A stretch of 46,360 nt of DNA from an uncultured Clostridia bacterium (GCA_937880755.1 CALGRX010000018.1:1-46360), one strand, 5' to 3'. Positions 1-8,766 are shown, counted from the stretch's first letter. Program-made: numbers and translations. Notes: generated from the letters alone by a model not told the origin.

Positions 1-78
1 GACAAGGAGAGTGAGGATAGCGTGAGGGAGCATACTTGTTGTATGTGACCGACACAAAACCGCAAGGTCGACAAAGTA

Positions 79-2283
79 TTACGATGCAGATACGGTGTCA
101 AATTGAGAGTTATACAACTCCGCATAGAAGCCGCCCAAAGCAAGCAACTGTTCGTGAGTGCCTTGCTCGATGATATCCCCTTCTTTGAGCACCAAGATAT
201 TGTCGGCGTTTTTGATAGTAGATAGACGGTGTGCAATGACGAAGGAAGTTCTGCCTTGCATAAGTCTAGACATTGCCTTTTGGATAAGTTGCTCGGTACG
301 AGTATCGACGGAGCTTGTTGCCTCGTCCAAAATGAGTATCTTAGGGTCGGCAAGTATTGCTCTGGCAATGGTAAGCAACTGCTTTTGACCTTGAGAGATA
401 TTGTCGGCATCTACGTTGATGACGAAGTTATATCCACCCGGCAAGGTATTGATAAAGTGGTCGGCGTAAGCTATCTTGGCAGCGTTGATGACCTCTTCGT
501 CGGTGGCGTCGAGGCGTCCGTAGCGGATATTCTCCATGATAGTACCGCCGAACAGCCACGTATCTTGCAACACCATACCTACGTTGTCTCTGAGGCTATC
601 TCGACTGATATCTCTGATATCCACGCCGTCCAGCTTGATAGAGCCACCGTTGATTTCATAGAACCTCATCAACAATTTGACGATAGTAGTTTTGCCCGCG
701 CCCGTAGGTCCTACGATAGCCACGGTTTGCCCTTTATCCACCTTAGAAGTAAAGTCTTTGATGATAATCTTATCTTGGTTGTAGCCAAACGACACGTGAG
801 AAAACTCTACTTCTCCACTGCCGACAAAATTATCGCGCACGCCTTCTCTCTCGGTCTCTTCCTCTTCTTCGATAAACTCGAATACTCTCTCTGCCGCCGC
901 CATAGTGGACTGCAAAGTATTGGTGATGCTCGCCATTTGGTTGATTGGGTTGTTAAACTGTCTTACGTACTGCAAAAATGCTTGCACGTCACCGATAGTA
1001 ATGCGACCACCCACGGCAAGTGTACCACCGACTACACACACTGCTACGTAGCCTATATTACCCATCAGAACCGCGATAGGTTGCATCAAACCCGAATAGA
1101 AGTTGGCAAATTTAGCCGATTGATAGAGCTGTTCGTTATATTTACCAAATTGCTCCACGCAAGTCTCTTCGTTGTTGAAGAGTTTGACAACGTTATGTCC
1201 CGCAAAGTTTTCCTCAATATATCCGTTGACGTTGCCTAGATAGTTTTGTTGGTCTTTGAAGTACTTTTGCGACTTTTTGATAATAAACGATACGCTGATT
1301 AGGGTGAGCGGAATTATCGCAAGCGCAATGAGAGTGAGTTGCCAGCTTATCGTCAGCATCATCACGAGCACGCCTATTATCGTCGTTATCGACGTGACGA
1401 GTTGCGATAGGCTTTGGTTGAGCGTGGTGGATATTACGTCCACGTCGTTGGTAATCAAACTCATCACTTCGCCCCTTGATATTTTGTCATAATATTTGAG
1501 CGGTAATTTATCAAACTTTTGGTTGATTTGGCGTCTAAAACGATAGGATACTCTCTGCGCTATGCCCACAAGCAAAAAACCTTGCACGTATGACAAAATC
1601 GCCGATATTCCGACCAAAATCAATATCTTGACGAGTATGGCAACTATACCCTCCACGTCAATCTCGGGCGGTGTCGTCATAGAAGTCTCGGCTACCGCTT
1701 GACGATAACTTGAAGGTATCTTGTCGAGCATCTCGGACATATTGAGATATCCAACATATTCTTCAATCGTCTTGGCGTCGTAGGCTTTGACCAAATTGCC
1801 AAGGTTTACGCTCTTGATATTGTCGGGCATATTTTGCACTTGAGTCTTGATAATTGCCAAAACTCCCGCGCTAAAATTGTCGTTGATTATGCGGTTTTGT
1901 TCTGCCGTTCTTTCGCTCTCATCCAACAAGAATATTCCTACCGTACCTTGCTCCTCCCCCAACTGCACGAAGACTTTTTTGGTATCGTCGTCCAAAGGCG
2001 GCAACTGCGTGGCGGTGATTTGTTTGTAGACAGTCTTTTGCATTGCGCCCGTCATCAACTTGTCGGTAGCGTCGCCCAAAATATCGGGCACGAGCAAAGT
2101 CGCAACTACTCCGCCGATTGCCAAAACGAAGGCAATGATAATAATGAGCAAATCGTTGCGCATATATTTGATTAGTTTGCGCATAGTCTTGCCAAAGTCT
2201 TTTGCTTTAGCCGTCATCATAACGGGAGGTCCGCCCGGTCCTCTGTGTCCGCCGTGTCTTAGAGGTGGTCTTCTTTCTTTCAT
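79..2283 (-). CDS. ABC exporter subunit with extracytoplasmic domain (BmrD-like)
   Basis: This is a fused membrane and ATPase half-transporter of 734 residues, exporting an unknown substrate. TM1 lies near residues 45-64 and TM2 near 212-238. Between them is an insert of about 130 mostly polar residues, which should lie outside the membrane; ordinary half-exporters have only a short loop here. The NBD shows Walker A GPTGAGKTT (about residue 525), Walker B ILILDEATSSVD with the catalytic Glu, and switch His in IAHRLST. The signature is NISQGQKQ rather than LSGGQ. The ATG overlaps the stop of the upstream subunit by 4 bp (ATGA), so the two are translationally coupled. The combination fits the BmrC/BmrD and TM287/288 type of heterodimer, in which one subunit has the intact catalytic Glu and a weakened signature. 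The first 20 residues are rich in Pro, Gly, Arg and His. Substrate cannot be assigned. Confidence 0.93.
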   Translation of the reverse strand: MKERRPPLRHGGHRGPGGPPVMMTAKAKDFGKTMRKLIKYMRNDLLIIIIAFVLAIGGVVATLLVPDILGDATDKLMTGAMQKTVYKQITATQLPPLDDDTKKVFVQLGEEQGTVGIFLLDESERTAEQNRIINDNFSAGVLAIIKTQVQNMPDNIKSVNLGNLVKAYDAKTIEEYVGYLNMSEMLDKIPSSYRQAVAETSMTTPPEIDVEGIVAILVKILILVGISAILSYVQGFLLVGIAQRVSYRFRRQINQKFDKLPLKYYDKISRGEVMSLITNDVDVISTTLNQSLSQLVTSITTIIGVLVMMLTISWQLTLIALAIIPLTLISVSFIIKKSQKYFKDQQNYLGNVNGYIEENFAGHNVVKLFNNEETCVEQFGKYNEQLYQSAKFANFYSGLMQPIAVLMGNIGYVAVCVVGGTLAVGGRITIGDVQAFLQYVRQFNNPINQMASITNTLQSTMAAAERVFEFIEEEEETEREGVRDNFVGSGEVEFSHVSFGYNQDKIIIKDFTSKVDKGQTVAIVGPTGAGKTTIVKLLMRFYEINGGSIKLDGVDIRDISRDSLRDNVGMVLQDTWLFGGTIMENIRYGRLDATDEEVINAAKIAYADHFINTLPGGYNFVINVDADNISQGQKQLLTIARAILADPKILILDEATSSVDTRTEQLIQKAMSRLMQGRTSFVIAHRLSTIKNADNILVLKEGDIIEQGTHEQLLALGGFYAELYNSQFDTVSAS

Positions 2284-4037
2284 ATTCCAAGTTCCTCCTC
2301 CGATAGTTGCGATTTAGCAATTTCTCGATACACGTCGCAATTTTTGAGCAAATCTTCGTGTTTTCCTTTGCCTACTATACGACCGTCGTCGAGTACGATT
2401 ATTTGGTCGGCGTTCTTAATCGTGCCGACTCTTTGAGCAACTATAATGATAGTCGCTCCCGATAGTTCTTGGGCAAGCGCTGCTCTCAAAGCCTTATCCG
2501 TCTTGAAGTCAAGCGCGGAAAAACTGTCGTCAAAGACGTAGATCGGCGCATTTTTGCTAAGCGCTCTGGCGATTGACAATCTTTGTTTTTGTCCGCCCGA
2601 CACGTTGCCACCACCCTGTGCAATCTCCGACTCTAAGCCGTTTTTTTTGTTGTCTACGAAGTGTCTTGCCTGCGCAATATCTATCGACTTGTTGAGAGTA
2701 TCTATCTCGTCGGTAGAGCCGTAACCCACGTTGGAGGCAATCGTTCCGCTAAATAGATAGTTCTTTTGAGGTACAAAGCCGATGTTGGCTCTCAAATCTT
2801 TGAGGTTGTAATCCTTGACGTTGACCGAGTCAATAAGTATCTCGCCCTCGGTGGCGTCGATAAGTCTCGGTATCATATTGATAATGGTAGACTTACCGCT
2901 ACCCGTACTGCCTATGATAGCCGTAGTCTTTCCGTGCTCGGCAACGAAACTTATATGTTCTACGGCATTATCGCCACCATAGCTATACGCCACGTCTCTA
3001 AATTCCACGTCGCCAACCAAATGCAAACCTTGAGGATTTTGCTTGTCCTCTTTGTTGATTATGCTTACGGAAGTATGCAAAATCTCGTTGATTCTCTTGG
3101 CGGAAACTGAAGCTCTAGGAATAAGTACAAACACCATAGATACTAGCATAAAGGACATAATTATGTGCATTGCATATTGGATAAAAGCCATCATATTGGC
3201 TACTTGCGTAATGTCTTGCGCCGAATACGACGCTATCCAAACTATGGCTATGGTGACGGAGTTCATAACGAAAGTCATGAGCGGCATAAGAGATACCATC
3301 GTGCGGTTGGCGAACAAACTTAGTCCCGTCAAAAATCTATTGGCTACGTCAAACCTCTCTTGCTCTTTGGACTGGGTGTTGAAAGCCCTGATGACCATCA
3401 TACCCGTCAATTCGTCGTTGGCGACTTGATTGACGTCGTCGATAGCTTTTTGCATCTTCATAAACTTAGGTTGCGCTATCATAAGAAGTGAAGCAATAGC
3501 CACGAATATGATGAGTACGGCTACGACTATTACCCACGCGAGATTGCCCATTCCTGCGCCGAGCTTGACGGCTTTGATTATTCCGCCCATACCCATAATA
3601 GGCGTCATCATAATCATTCTCAGCAAAACGTTGGTAAAGTTTTGCAGTTGAGTTACGTCGTTGGTACTCCTCGTAATCAACGAAGCGAGGTCAAACTTGT
3701 TGTACTCTTCCCCCGCAAAAGCCATTACTTTGTCAAAACAAGCCTTACGCAAATCTCTTGCTATTCCCGCCGAAATTTTGGAAGACAGATAGCTGACAAC
3801 GACCGAGAATATCGAAGCCATTAGCGTAAGACCTATCATCCAAAGTCCCCAATAGAGGACTTTGCCCATATCACTGATGGCAATACCTTGCGAGACAATG
3901 TTGGACATATATTCCGGCAACTGCAATTCGCATATCGCATGCCCAGCCAAAAACGTAACGGAGAAAAATATCAACAGTGCGTACTGTTTGTAAAAACTCA
4001 TTACTCCGAATTTTTTCTTTTTTACTTTATTTTCCAT
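2280..4037 (-). CDS. ABC exporter subunit with degenerate ATPase site
   Basis: This half-transporter (585 residues from the chosen ATG) has an N-terminal six-helix membrane domain and a C-terminal NBD with Walker A GSTGSGKST and signature VSGGQKQR. The catalytic Glu after Walker B is Asp (VFDDSFSALD) and the switch His is Gln (IVAQRVGTI). Both replacements are known from the degenerate subunit of heterodimeric exporters such as TM287, so this protein should pair with the neighbour at 79-2283. An in-frame TTG at 4064 could extend it by nine residues, but ATG 4037 is preferred. No Shine-Dalgarno precedes that ATG. A TTGACT-18-TATAAT promoter ends 7 nt before it, so the mRNA may start at or 1 nt before the start codon. 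A further in-frame ATG (residue 13 from ATG 4037) has GGAG only 2 nt before it. Confidence 0.92.
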   Translation of the reverse strand: MENKVKKKKFGVMSFYKQYALLIFFSVTFLAGHAICELQLPEYMSNIVSQGIAISDMGKVLYWGLWMIGLTLMASIFSVVVSYLSSKISAGIARDLRKACFDKVMAFAGEEYNKFDLASLITRSTNDVTQLQNFTNVLLRMIMMTPIMGMGGIIKAVKLGAGMGNLAWVIVVAVLIIFVAIASLLMIAQPKFMKMQKAIDDVNQVANDELTGMMVIRAFNTQSKEQERFDVANRFLTGLSLFANRTMVSLMPLMTFVMNSVTIAIVWIASYSAQDITQVANMMAFIQYAMHIIMSFMLVSMVFVLIPRASVSAKRINEILHTSVSIINKEDKQNPQGLHLVGDVEFRDVAYSYGGDNAVEHISFVAEHGKTTAIIGSTGSGKSTIINMIPRLIDATEGEILIDSVNVKDYNLKDLRANIGFVPQKNYLFSGTIASNVGYGSTDEIDTLNKSIDIAQARHFVDNKKNGLESEIAQGGGNVSGGQKQRLSIARALSKNAPIYVFDDSFSALDFKTDKALRAALAQELSGATIIIVAQRVGTIKNADQIIVLDDGRIVGKGKHEDLLKNCDVYREIAKSQLSEEELGI

Positions 4038-4044
4038 ACTATAT

Positions 4045-4074
4045 ATTATAGAGACTATTGCCAAATCTAGTCAA
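4045..4074 (-). promoter_or_regulatory. Promoter of the ABC exporter operon
   Basis: On the minus strand TTGACT (4069-4074), an 18-bp spacer and TATAAT (4045-4050). The predicted start point, 7 nt after the last T, falls at about 4038, beside the ATG at 4037. Confidence 0.6.
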
Positions 4075-4148
4075 ATATAGCAATGTAAAATGTATATAAA
4101 TATAATAAAGTTATATTAATAATAAAATAGAATTATAGATATTTTGTC

Positions 4149-4179
4149 AAAAAAATCCCTCTCCGATTGGGAGAGGGAT
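4149..4179 (-). terminator. Rho-independent terminator of rplM-rpsI
   Basis: Perfect 10-bp stem ATCCCTCTCC/GGAGAGGGAT (4155-4164 with 4170-4179) with a 5-nt loop, followed on the minus strand by a run of seven T (4149-4155, the last T being part of the stem). It lies 18 nt after the rpsI stop. Confidence 0.9.
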
Positions 4180-4197
4180 AGGCAAAATTCGATACGA

Positions 4198-4614
4198 TTA
4201 TCTCTTGCTGAATTGTGGTGCTTTTCTTGCCTTTTTGAGACCGTACTTCTTTCTTTCTTTTGCTCTTGGGTCACGAGTCAAGAAACCTGCCGCTTTGAGA
4301 GCCGACTTAGTGTCATCGTCTGCAAGAACCAATGCTCTGGAAATACCGTGTCTGATAGCGCCTGCTTGACCGGTTGCTCCACCGCCGTATACGTTGACAA
4401 CAACGTCGTACTTGTCACTAGCTCCAACGAGAGCGAGCGGTTGATTGACGATGTATTTGAGAGTGTCGAGACCGCCAAAGTAGTCGTCAATGCTTCTCTT
4501 GTTGATACTGATAGCGCCGTTTCCTTCAGGGATAAGTCTTACTCTGGCGATAGCTTTCTTTCTTCTGCCAGTTCCCCAGAATTGTACCTTTTTCTTAGTC
4601 TTCTTAGTAGCCAT
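4198..4614 (-). CDS. rpsI: 30S ribosomal protein S9
   Basis: S9 sits in the head of the small ribosomal subunit; its C-terminal tail reaches the P-site tRNA. The 138-residue protein shows the family signature GGGATGQAGAIRHGISRAL and the basic tail KKYGLKKARKAPQFSKR ending in the conserved Lys-Arg. The N-terminal GTGRRKKAIARVRL block is typical. The ATG follows AGGAGATAAGACT, and rplM lies 15 nt upstream. This is the standard rplM-rpsI pair, ending in a strong terminator. Length is normal. Confidence 0.98.
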   Translation of the reverse strand: MATKKTKKKVQFWGTGRRKKAIARVRLIPEGNGAISINKRSIDDYFGGLDTLKYIVNQPLALVGASDKYDVVVNVYGGGATGQAGAIRHGISRALVLADDDTKSALKAAGFLTRDPRAKERKKYGLKKARKAPQFSKR

Positions 4615-4629
4615 AGTCTTATCTCCTTA

Positions 4630-5058
4630 TCAGAATTTCAATTCTATAGGTTGTTGAGCTTGATGATTGTGCTCTGCACCCTTGTATACTCTAAGCTTCT
4701 TGATCATTTGTCTGCCGAGAGTGTTCTTAGGAAGCATACCCTTAACTGCAAGCATAACTGCTTGGTCGGCTTTTTCTTCCATCATCTTTTTGTATTGAAT
4801 TTGCTTCAAACCACCAACGTATCCCGTGTGGTAGGTGTGGTATTTTTGCTCCAACTTTTTACCTGTCAAAACTACCTTGTCGCAGTTGATGACGATAACG
4901 TGGTCACCGCAATCTACGTTAGGGGTATAAGTAGGCTTGTTTTTGCCTCTAAGTACGCTGGCAACGTTGCTTGCCAATCTACCCAATACCATATCCGTAG
5001 CATCTACGACATACCAATTTCTCTTTACTTCTTCAGCTTTTGCCATATATGTCTTCAT
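4630..5058 (-). CDS. rplM: 50S ribosomal protein L13
   Basis: L13 is an early-assembly protein of the large ribosomal subunit. The 142-residue product has the family blocks WYVVDATDMVLGRLAS, the GKNKPTYTPNVDCGDHVIVIN region, LTGKKLEQKYHTYHTGY and AVKGMLPKNTLGRQM. The start chosen gives MKTYMAK, the usual N-terminus, with GGAGG 6 nt upstream. Transcription begins from the promoter at 5140-5168, and the 75-nt leader holds a hairpin, consistent with autoregulation. Confidence 0.98.
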   Translation of the reverse strand: MKTYMAKAEEVKRNWYVVDATDMVLGRLASNVASVLRGKNKPTYTPNVDCGDHVIVINCDKVVLTGKKLEQKYHTYHTGYVGGLKQIQYKKMMEEKADQAVMLAVKGMLPKNTLGRQMIKKLRVYKGAEHNHQAQQPIELKF

Positions 5059-5090
5059 GGTCTTTCCTCCATCAATATTTTATACTTGGC

Positions 5091-5123
5091 GTGTATCTCC
5101 GAGGGGCTAGTTCTTTGACACAC
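5091..5123 (-). promoter_or_regulatory. Candidate L13-type ribosomal leader hairpin
   Basis: In the 75-nt leader between the predicted start (about 5133) and the rplM ATG, GTGTGTC (5117-5123) pairs with GATACAC (5091-5097), seven pairs including one G-U. The loop holds the motif AACTAGCCCCTCGGA. Firmicutes rplM transcripts often carry an autoregulatory leader (Rfam L13_leader); membership here is inferred from position and folding only. Confidence 0.4.
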
Positions 5124-5139
5124 ATACAAATGCTCGTTA

Positions 5140-5168
5140 ATTTTATTAAATATTTTACCAAATGTCAA
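5140..5168 (-). promoter_or_regulatory. Promoter of rplM-rpsI
   Basis: Minus strand TTGACA (5163-5168), 17-bp spacer, TAAAAT (5140-5145). It lies in the 149-nt gap between truA and rplM; no terminator was found after truA, so read-through is also possible. Confidence 0.75.
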
Positions 5169-5207
5169 TCAATTTTAAGTGATTTTTGCGATAATATAAG
5201 ATATTAA

Positions 5208-5954
5208 TTAAAAATTTTCGTATTCTACGCTTTCTAGATACAAGGCTTTGCCTTCCAAAGTCTTGCCTGCGGCGCTTCTTTTTTGGGCTTTCAAGATGTC
5301 CTTGACCTGCTCGGGTGAAAATCTTCCTCTACCCACGTCTACCAAAGTACCCGCAATATTGCGCACCATATTGTGCAAAAAACCGTTACCTTTGACAACC
5401 ACGTCGATTATGCCCTTATCTTCGTCGCACTCAATATGCAAGTCGTATATAGTCCTGACGGTATTTTCTTTGGTGTTGTCGGTGAGCATAAAACTTCTAA
5501 AGTCGTGCTCGCCAATCAAGTACTTACACGCCTCACGCATCTTGTCGATATCCAAGTCGTAGAAGCAAATATGGAAGTATCTCCTCTCGATAGGTCTATG
5601 GATTTTGGACAAAATTATGCGATAGCGATAGGTCTTGGATACGGCGTCAAAACGAGCGTGGAAGTCGTCTCGCACCTTACGACAACATACAATCGCGATA
5701 TCGTGAGGCAAAAGCGTGTTGACGCTGTAACCGAAGTTGTTGCAGTTGAGTTCTACGTCGCTATCAAAGTGAGCCACTTGTCCGAGCGCGTGAACCCCCG
5801 CGTCGGTTCTTCCGCTTGCGACTATCTCGGTTGGCTTGTTGAGCTTGGTAGAAATAGCCTCTTCTAACTTTTGTTGGATTGTCGGCAGTCCCTCTTGTCT
5901 TTGAAAACCGTAGTAGGCTTCGCCGTCGTAGCATATGGTAATAGCGTATCTCAT
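5208..5954 (-). CDS. truA: tRNA pseudouridine(38-40) synthase TruA
   Basis: TruA converts uridines 38-40 in the anticodon arm of tRNAs to pseudouridine. The catalytic Asp lies in GRTDAGVHALGQVAHF. Other family blocks seen are YDGEAYYGFQRQ near the N-terminus, KTYRYRI, and NGFLHNMVRNIAGTLVDVGRG. The start MRYAITICYDG (ATG 5954) is preferred because its length fits the family (248 residues) and it joins the ecfT stop as TGATG; an upstream ATG at 5978 would add eight residues. truA commonly follows the ECF transporter module in Firmicutes, as here. Confidence 0.96.
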   Translation of the reverse strand: MRYAITICYDGEAYYGFQRQEGLPTIQQKLEEAISTKLNKPTEIVASGRTDAGVHALGQVAHFDSDVELNCNNFGYSVNTLLPHDIAIVCCRKVRDDFHARFDAVSKTYRYRIILSKIHRPIERRYFHICFYDLDIDKMREACKYLIGEHDFRSFMLTDNTKENTVRTIYDLHIECDEDKGIIDVVVKGNGFLHNMVRNIAGTLVDVGRGRFSPEQVKDILKAQKRSAAGKTLEGKALYLESVEYENF

Positions 5955-6820
5955 CAACCCACCAATCCCCTTATCCATTGTGCAATCAGCCTATCAATTC
6001 CTACAAAAATACCTTCTCCGCCCACGAGATATTTGTCTAGCAAAATAGCAACGAATAGAGCAACCACTATTAGCAATCCTACCAAATCTCGCCACTCGTA
6101 CTTGAGCACCTTCATTTTGGTGCGGTTAGGCGAAGCGTTGTAGCATCTACTGTCGAGGGCGTCGGCAAGCTCGTCTGCTCTACGAAAGGCACTGACGAAT
6201 AGAGGAATAAGCACGGGCAACATAGCTTTGATTTTTTGCACGAAGTTGCCTGTGTCTAGGTTGGCTCCTCTCGCCTTTTGCGCCATCATAATCTTGTCGG
6301 TTTCTTCGATGAGTCCCGGGATAAATCTGAGCGCAATACTCATAATGATTGCAAGGTCGTGCACCGGCACTTTGATATAAGTGAGAGGCTTGAGCAAGCT
6401 CTCTATCGCGTCTGTGAGCGCAGTCGGCGTGGTCGTAAACGTAAGCAAACTCGTACCCATAACGAGCAAAGACAACCTAAGCACCATTTTGACTGCAAAG
6501 TTGATGCCCTCGTCGGTAATGCGTATCTTCCACCACTCAACCAGCACGTTGCCTTGCTTGTAGAATAACACGTTGATAATGGCTGTAAAAAACAATATAA
6601 ACAGTATGGCTTTGACCGACTTGAACAAAAGTTTGAGAGGTATCTTAGCCAAGGCGACGACGCTAACCAAAAAGATAAATACGGCAAGATACATAGTATA
6701 GGATACTACGAAAAATATGCCTATCATGTACAATAGACTAAATATGATTTTTGCTCTTGCGTCGAGTCTATGGATTACCGATTCGGCAGGATAATATTGA
6801 CCGAAGGTGACGTCTTTCAT
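5954..6820 (-). CDS. ecfT: ECF transporter transmembrane subunit EcfT
   Basis: EcfT is the membrane coupling subunit of group II energy-coupling factor transporters, which work with interchangeable substrate-binding S components for vitamins and metals. The 288-residue protein has several hydrophobic segments. It has both cytoplasmic Ala-Arg-Gly type motifs that dock on the ATPases: KARGANLDTG, and DSRCYNA, where an SRC variant replaces ARG. It overlaps ecfA2 by 4 bp and truA by 1 bp. No S component is encoded in this window. Confidence 0.95.
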   Translation of the reverse strand: MKDVTFGQYYPAESVIHRLDARAKIIFSLLYMIGIFFVVSYTMYLAVFIFLVSVVALAKIPLKLLFKSVKAILFILFFTAIINVLFYKQGNVLVEWWKIRITDEGINFAVKMVLRLSLLVMGTSLLTFTTTPTALTDAIESLLKPLTYIKVPVHDLAIIMSIALRFIPGLIEETDKIMMAQKARGANLDTGNFVQKIKAMLPVLIPLFVSAFRRADELADALDSRCYNASPNRTKMKVLKYEWRDLVGLLIVVALFVAILLDKYLVGGEGIFVGIDRLIAQWIRGLVG

Positions 6821-7734
6821 ACCTCTTCACCTCCGCCCATAAGATTGTCGTCAATTGTGTTTTTGTCGACACGTTTCGAGTTATATGCGTTTACAATCGC
6901 TTTTTCGAGATTGTTTTCGTTGACGATCGTTCCTTGCAAATCTATACCTTTTTTTGCCAAATCTTTTTTGATTTTGACAGCCGTAGGGATATCAAGTCCC
7001 ATTGCCGTCAACTCTTCTTCTTTTTCAAAAAGCTCTGCCATCGGTATATCGTAAGCGATTTTCGATTCGTTGAATACGACTATCCTACTTGCAAAGCGAG
7101 TGATCTCGTCAATGTCGTGAGATATGACTACTATCGTCGGACATACGTCCTTTTTTAGACGAGTGATAAGGCTCAGTATTTGCTCTTTGCCGTACGGATC
7201 AAGTCCTGCCGACGGCTCGTCGAGTATCAAAACCTTTGGTCGCATTGCGATTATGCCCGCAATGGCGACTCTGCGCTTTTGTCCGCCCGACAATTCAAAA
7301 GGCGCTCTGTCCTTGACCTTGTCGTAATCGAGCCCGACTAATTCTATGGCTTCTTTTACTCTAACTTTGATTTCTTCGTCGGTTAGTCCAAGGTTCTTTG
7401 GTCCAAAAGCTACGTCCTTATATACGCTCTCTTCAAAGAGTTGATATTCGGGATATTGGAACACCATACCCACCGAGCCTCTGAGTCTTCTTAGGTCGGG
7501 TTTTGGCTTCTTAGCATTGGTAAGCAAAATATCGAATACTTGCACCTCGCCTTCTTGCGGTTTTATAAGTCCGTTGATATGTTGTATAAAGGTAGACTTT
7601 CCGCTACCGGTATGTCCCACTATACCAACGAAGTCCCCCTCGTTGATTACGAGGTTGATATCGTCGAGAGCTTTCTTTTGATACGCCGTTCCCGTGCCGT
7701 AGGTAAAGGAAAGATTTTTTACAACAATCGACAT
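6817..7734 (-). CDS. ecfA2: ECF transporter ATPase EcfA2
   Basis: This is one of two ATPases powering the ECF transporter. Walker A is GHTGSGKST, the Q-loop region FQYPEYQLFEE is typical of EcfA2, the signature is LSGGQKRRVAIAG and Walker B is VLILDEPSAGLDP, with switch His in VVISHDID. The 305 residues include a C-terminal extension of about 20 polar residues. Its ATG lies inside the end of ecfA1 (16-bp overlap), and it overlaps ecfT by 4 bp, so the four genes ecfA1-ecfA2-ecfT-truA are one transcription unit. Confidence 0.95.
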   Translation of the reverse strand: MSIVVKNLSFTYGTGTAYQKKALDDINLVINEGDFVGIVGHTGSGKSTFIQHINGLIKPQEGEVQVFDILLTNAKKPKPDLRRLRGSVGMVFQYPEYQLFEESVYKDVAFGPKNLGLTDEEIKVRVKEAIELVGLDYDKVKDRAPFELSGGQKRRVAIAGIIAMRPKVLILDEPSAGLDPYGKEQILSLITRLKKDVCPTIVVISHDIDEITRFASRIVVFNESKIAYDIPMAELFEKEEELTAMGLDIPTAVKIKKDLAKKGIDLQGTIVNENNLEKAIVNAYNSKRVDKNTIDDNLMGGGEEV

Positions 7735-8555
7735 AATTCCTCCACCAATTCTTCTTTTGTAGTTACCGCCGTACTAATAGGCACGCCCTGTTCGGCAAGT
7801 CTGACGGCAAGTGCGGTTACGGGCGGTACAGACAATTTGATAGACCTCAGGTATTCGTGCTCGGCAAAGACCTTGGACGGTGTGTCGTCCAACACGATTT
7901 TTCCTTCGTTCATAACTATGAGCCTATCCGCGTCCAACGCCTCGTCCATATAGTGAGTGATGTTGATGACGGTGATACCCTCTTGCTTATTGAGCTCCTT
8001 GGCCACTTGCATGACTTCTCTACGTCCTCTCGGGTCGAGCATAGCCGTAGACTCGTCTAGCACCAATACCCTGGGTTTGATGGCAAGTACTCCCGCAATG
8101 GCAAGTCTTTGCTTTTGTCCGCCACTCATCTTAAACGGTGTGCCCTTTTTGTGCTCTAACATTCCTACTTTCTCTAGAGCCCAATCTACTCGTCTTACGA
8201 TTTCTTCTCTTTCTACGCCGAGGTTTTCGGGGCCAAAAGCTATATCGTCCTCGACTATCGAGGCTATCATTTGGTTGTCGGGATTTTGGAATACCATGCC
8301 CACGTTTTTTCTAATCTCGTATATACTGTCGCCTTGCTTTGTATCGATACCGTAAACGCTCACGCTACCCGAGGTAGGCAAAAGCAAGCCGTTGAGGAGT
8401 TTGGCAAGCGTACTCTTTCCGCTGCCGTTGTGCCCGACGAGCGCAACAAAACTACCCTCCTCGATTTGAAGCGTCACGTCTTTGACGGCTTCTACCTTGT
8501 CGCGAGAGCCCGCGTTGTAAATATAGGATACGTTTTGCAATTGTATTATCGGCAT
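7719..8555 (-). CDS. ecfA1: ECF transporter ATPase EcfA1
   Basis: This is the partner ATPase of EcfA2. Walker A is GHNGSGKST, the Q-loop region FQNPDNQMIASIVEDDIAFG is typical of EcfA1, the signature is MSGGQKQRLAIAG and Walker B is VLVLDESTAMLDP, with switch His in NITHYMDE. The start MPIIQLQ (ATG 8555) is chosen because GGAG stands 5 nt before it; a longer reading to 8588 would begin upstream of the predicted transcription start (about 8572). First gene of the ecfA1-ecfA2-ecfT-truA unit. Confidence 0.95.
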   Translation of the reverse strand: MPIIQLQNVSYIYNAGSRDKVEAVKDVTLQIEEGSFVALVGHNGSGKSTLAKLLNGLLLPTSGSVSVYGIDTKQGDSIYEIRKNVGMVFQNPDNQMIASIVEDDIAFGPENLGVEREEIVRRVDWALEKVGMLEHKKGTPFKMSGGQKQRLAIAGVLAIKPRVLVLDESTAMLDPRGRREVMQVAKELNKQEGITVINITHYMDEALDADRLIVMNEGKIVLDDTPSKVFAEHEYLRSIKLSVPPVTALAVRLAEQGVPISTAVTTKEELVEELCRLL

Positions 8556-8578
8556 AGTTCTCCAAAATTTTCCAATAC

Positions 8579-8607
8579 ATTTTACCACATTTTTATTTGG
8601 ATTTCAA
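8579..8607 (-). promoter_or_regulatory. Promoter of the ecf-truA operon
   Basis: Minus strand TTGAAA (8602-8607), 17-bp spacer, TAAAAT (8579-8584). The predicted start at about 8572 leaves a 17-nt leader that still contains GGAG. Confidence 0.65.
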
Positions 8608-8683
8608 CATAATTGTACCCATATAATTGACAAGATATGTAATTTAATTTTTTATAATAATTCGCGCAGAACTCGCAAAAAGT

Positions 8684-8712
8684 TTGACTAACCCGCAGAT
8701 ATATATTATAAT
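8684..8712 (+). promoter_or_regulatory. Promoter of nifJ
   Basis: TTGACT (8684-8689), 17-bp spacer, TATAAT (8707-8712), then a leader of about 48 nt and GGAGG at 8756-8760, 6 nt before the ATG. Confidence 0.8.
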
Positions 8713-8766
8713 AGATAAGGTTAAACGAATTAACACTATATTTTATACTTTATACGGAGGTACTAT

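Noticed and set aside
1..78. Terminator or gene fragment after the ABC exporter
   Set aside because: Only a weak CATAC/GTATG hairpin without a T-run is visible; nothing can be supported.
4144..5118. A 324-residue plus-strand frame across rpsI and rplM
   Set aside because: It lies over two certain ribosomal protein genes and their terminator, and shows no family motif.
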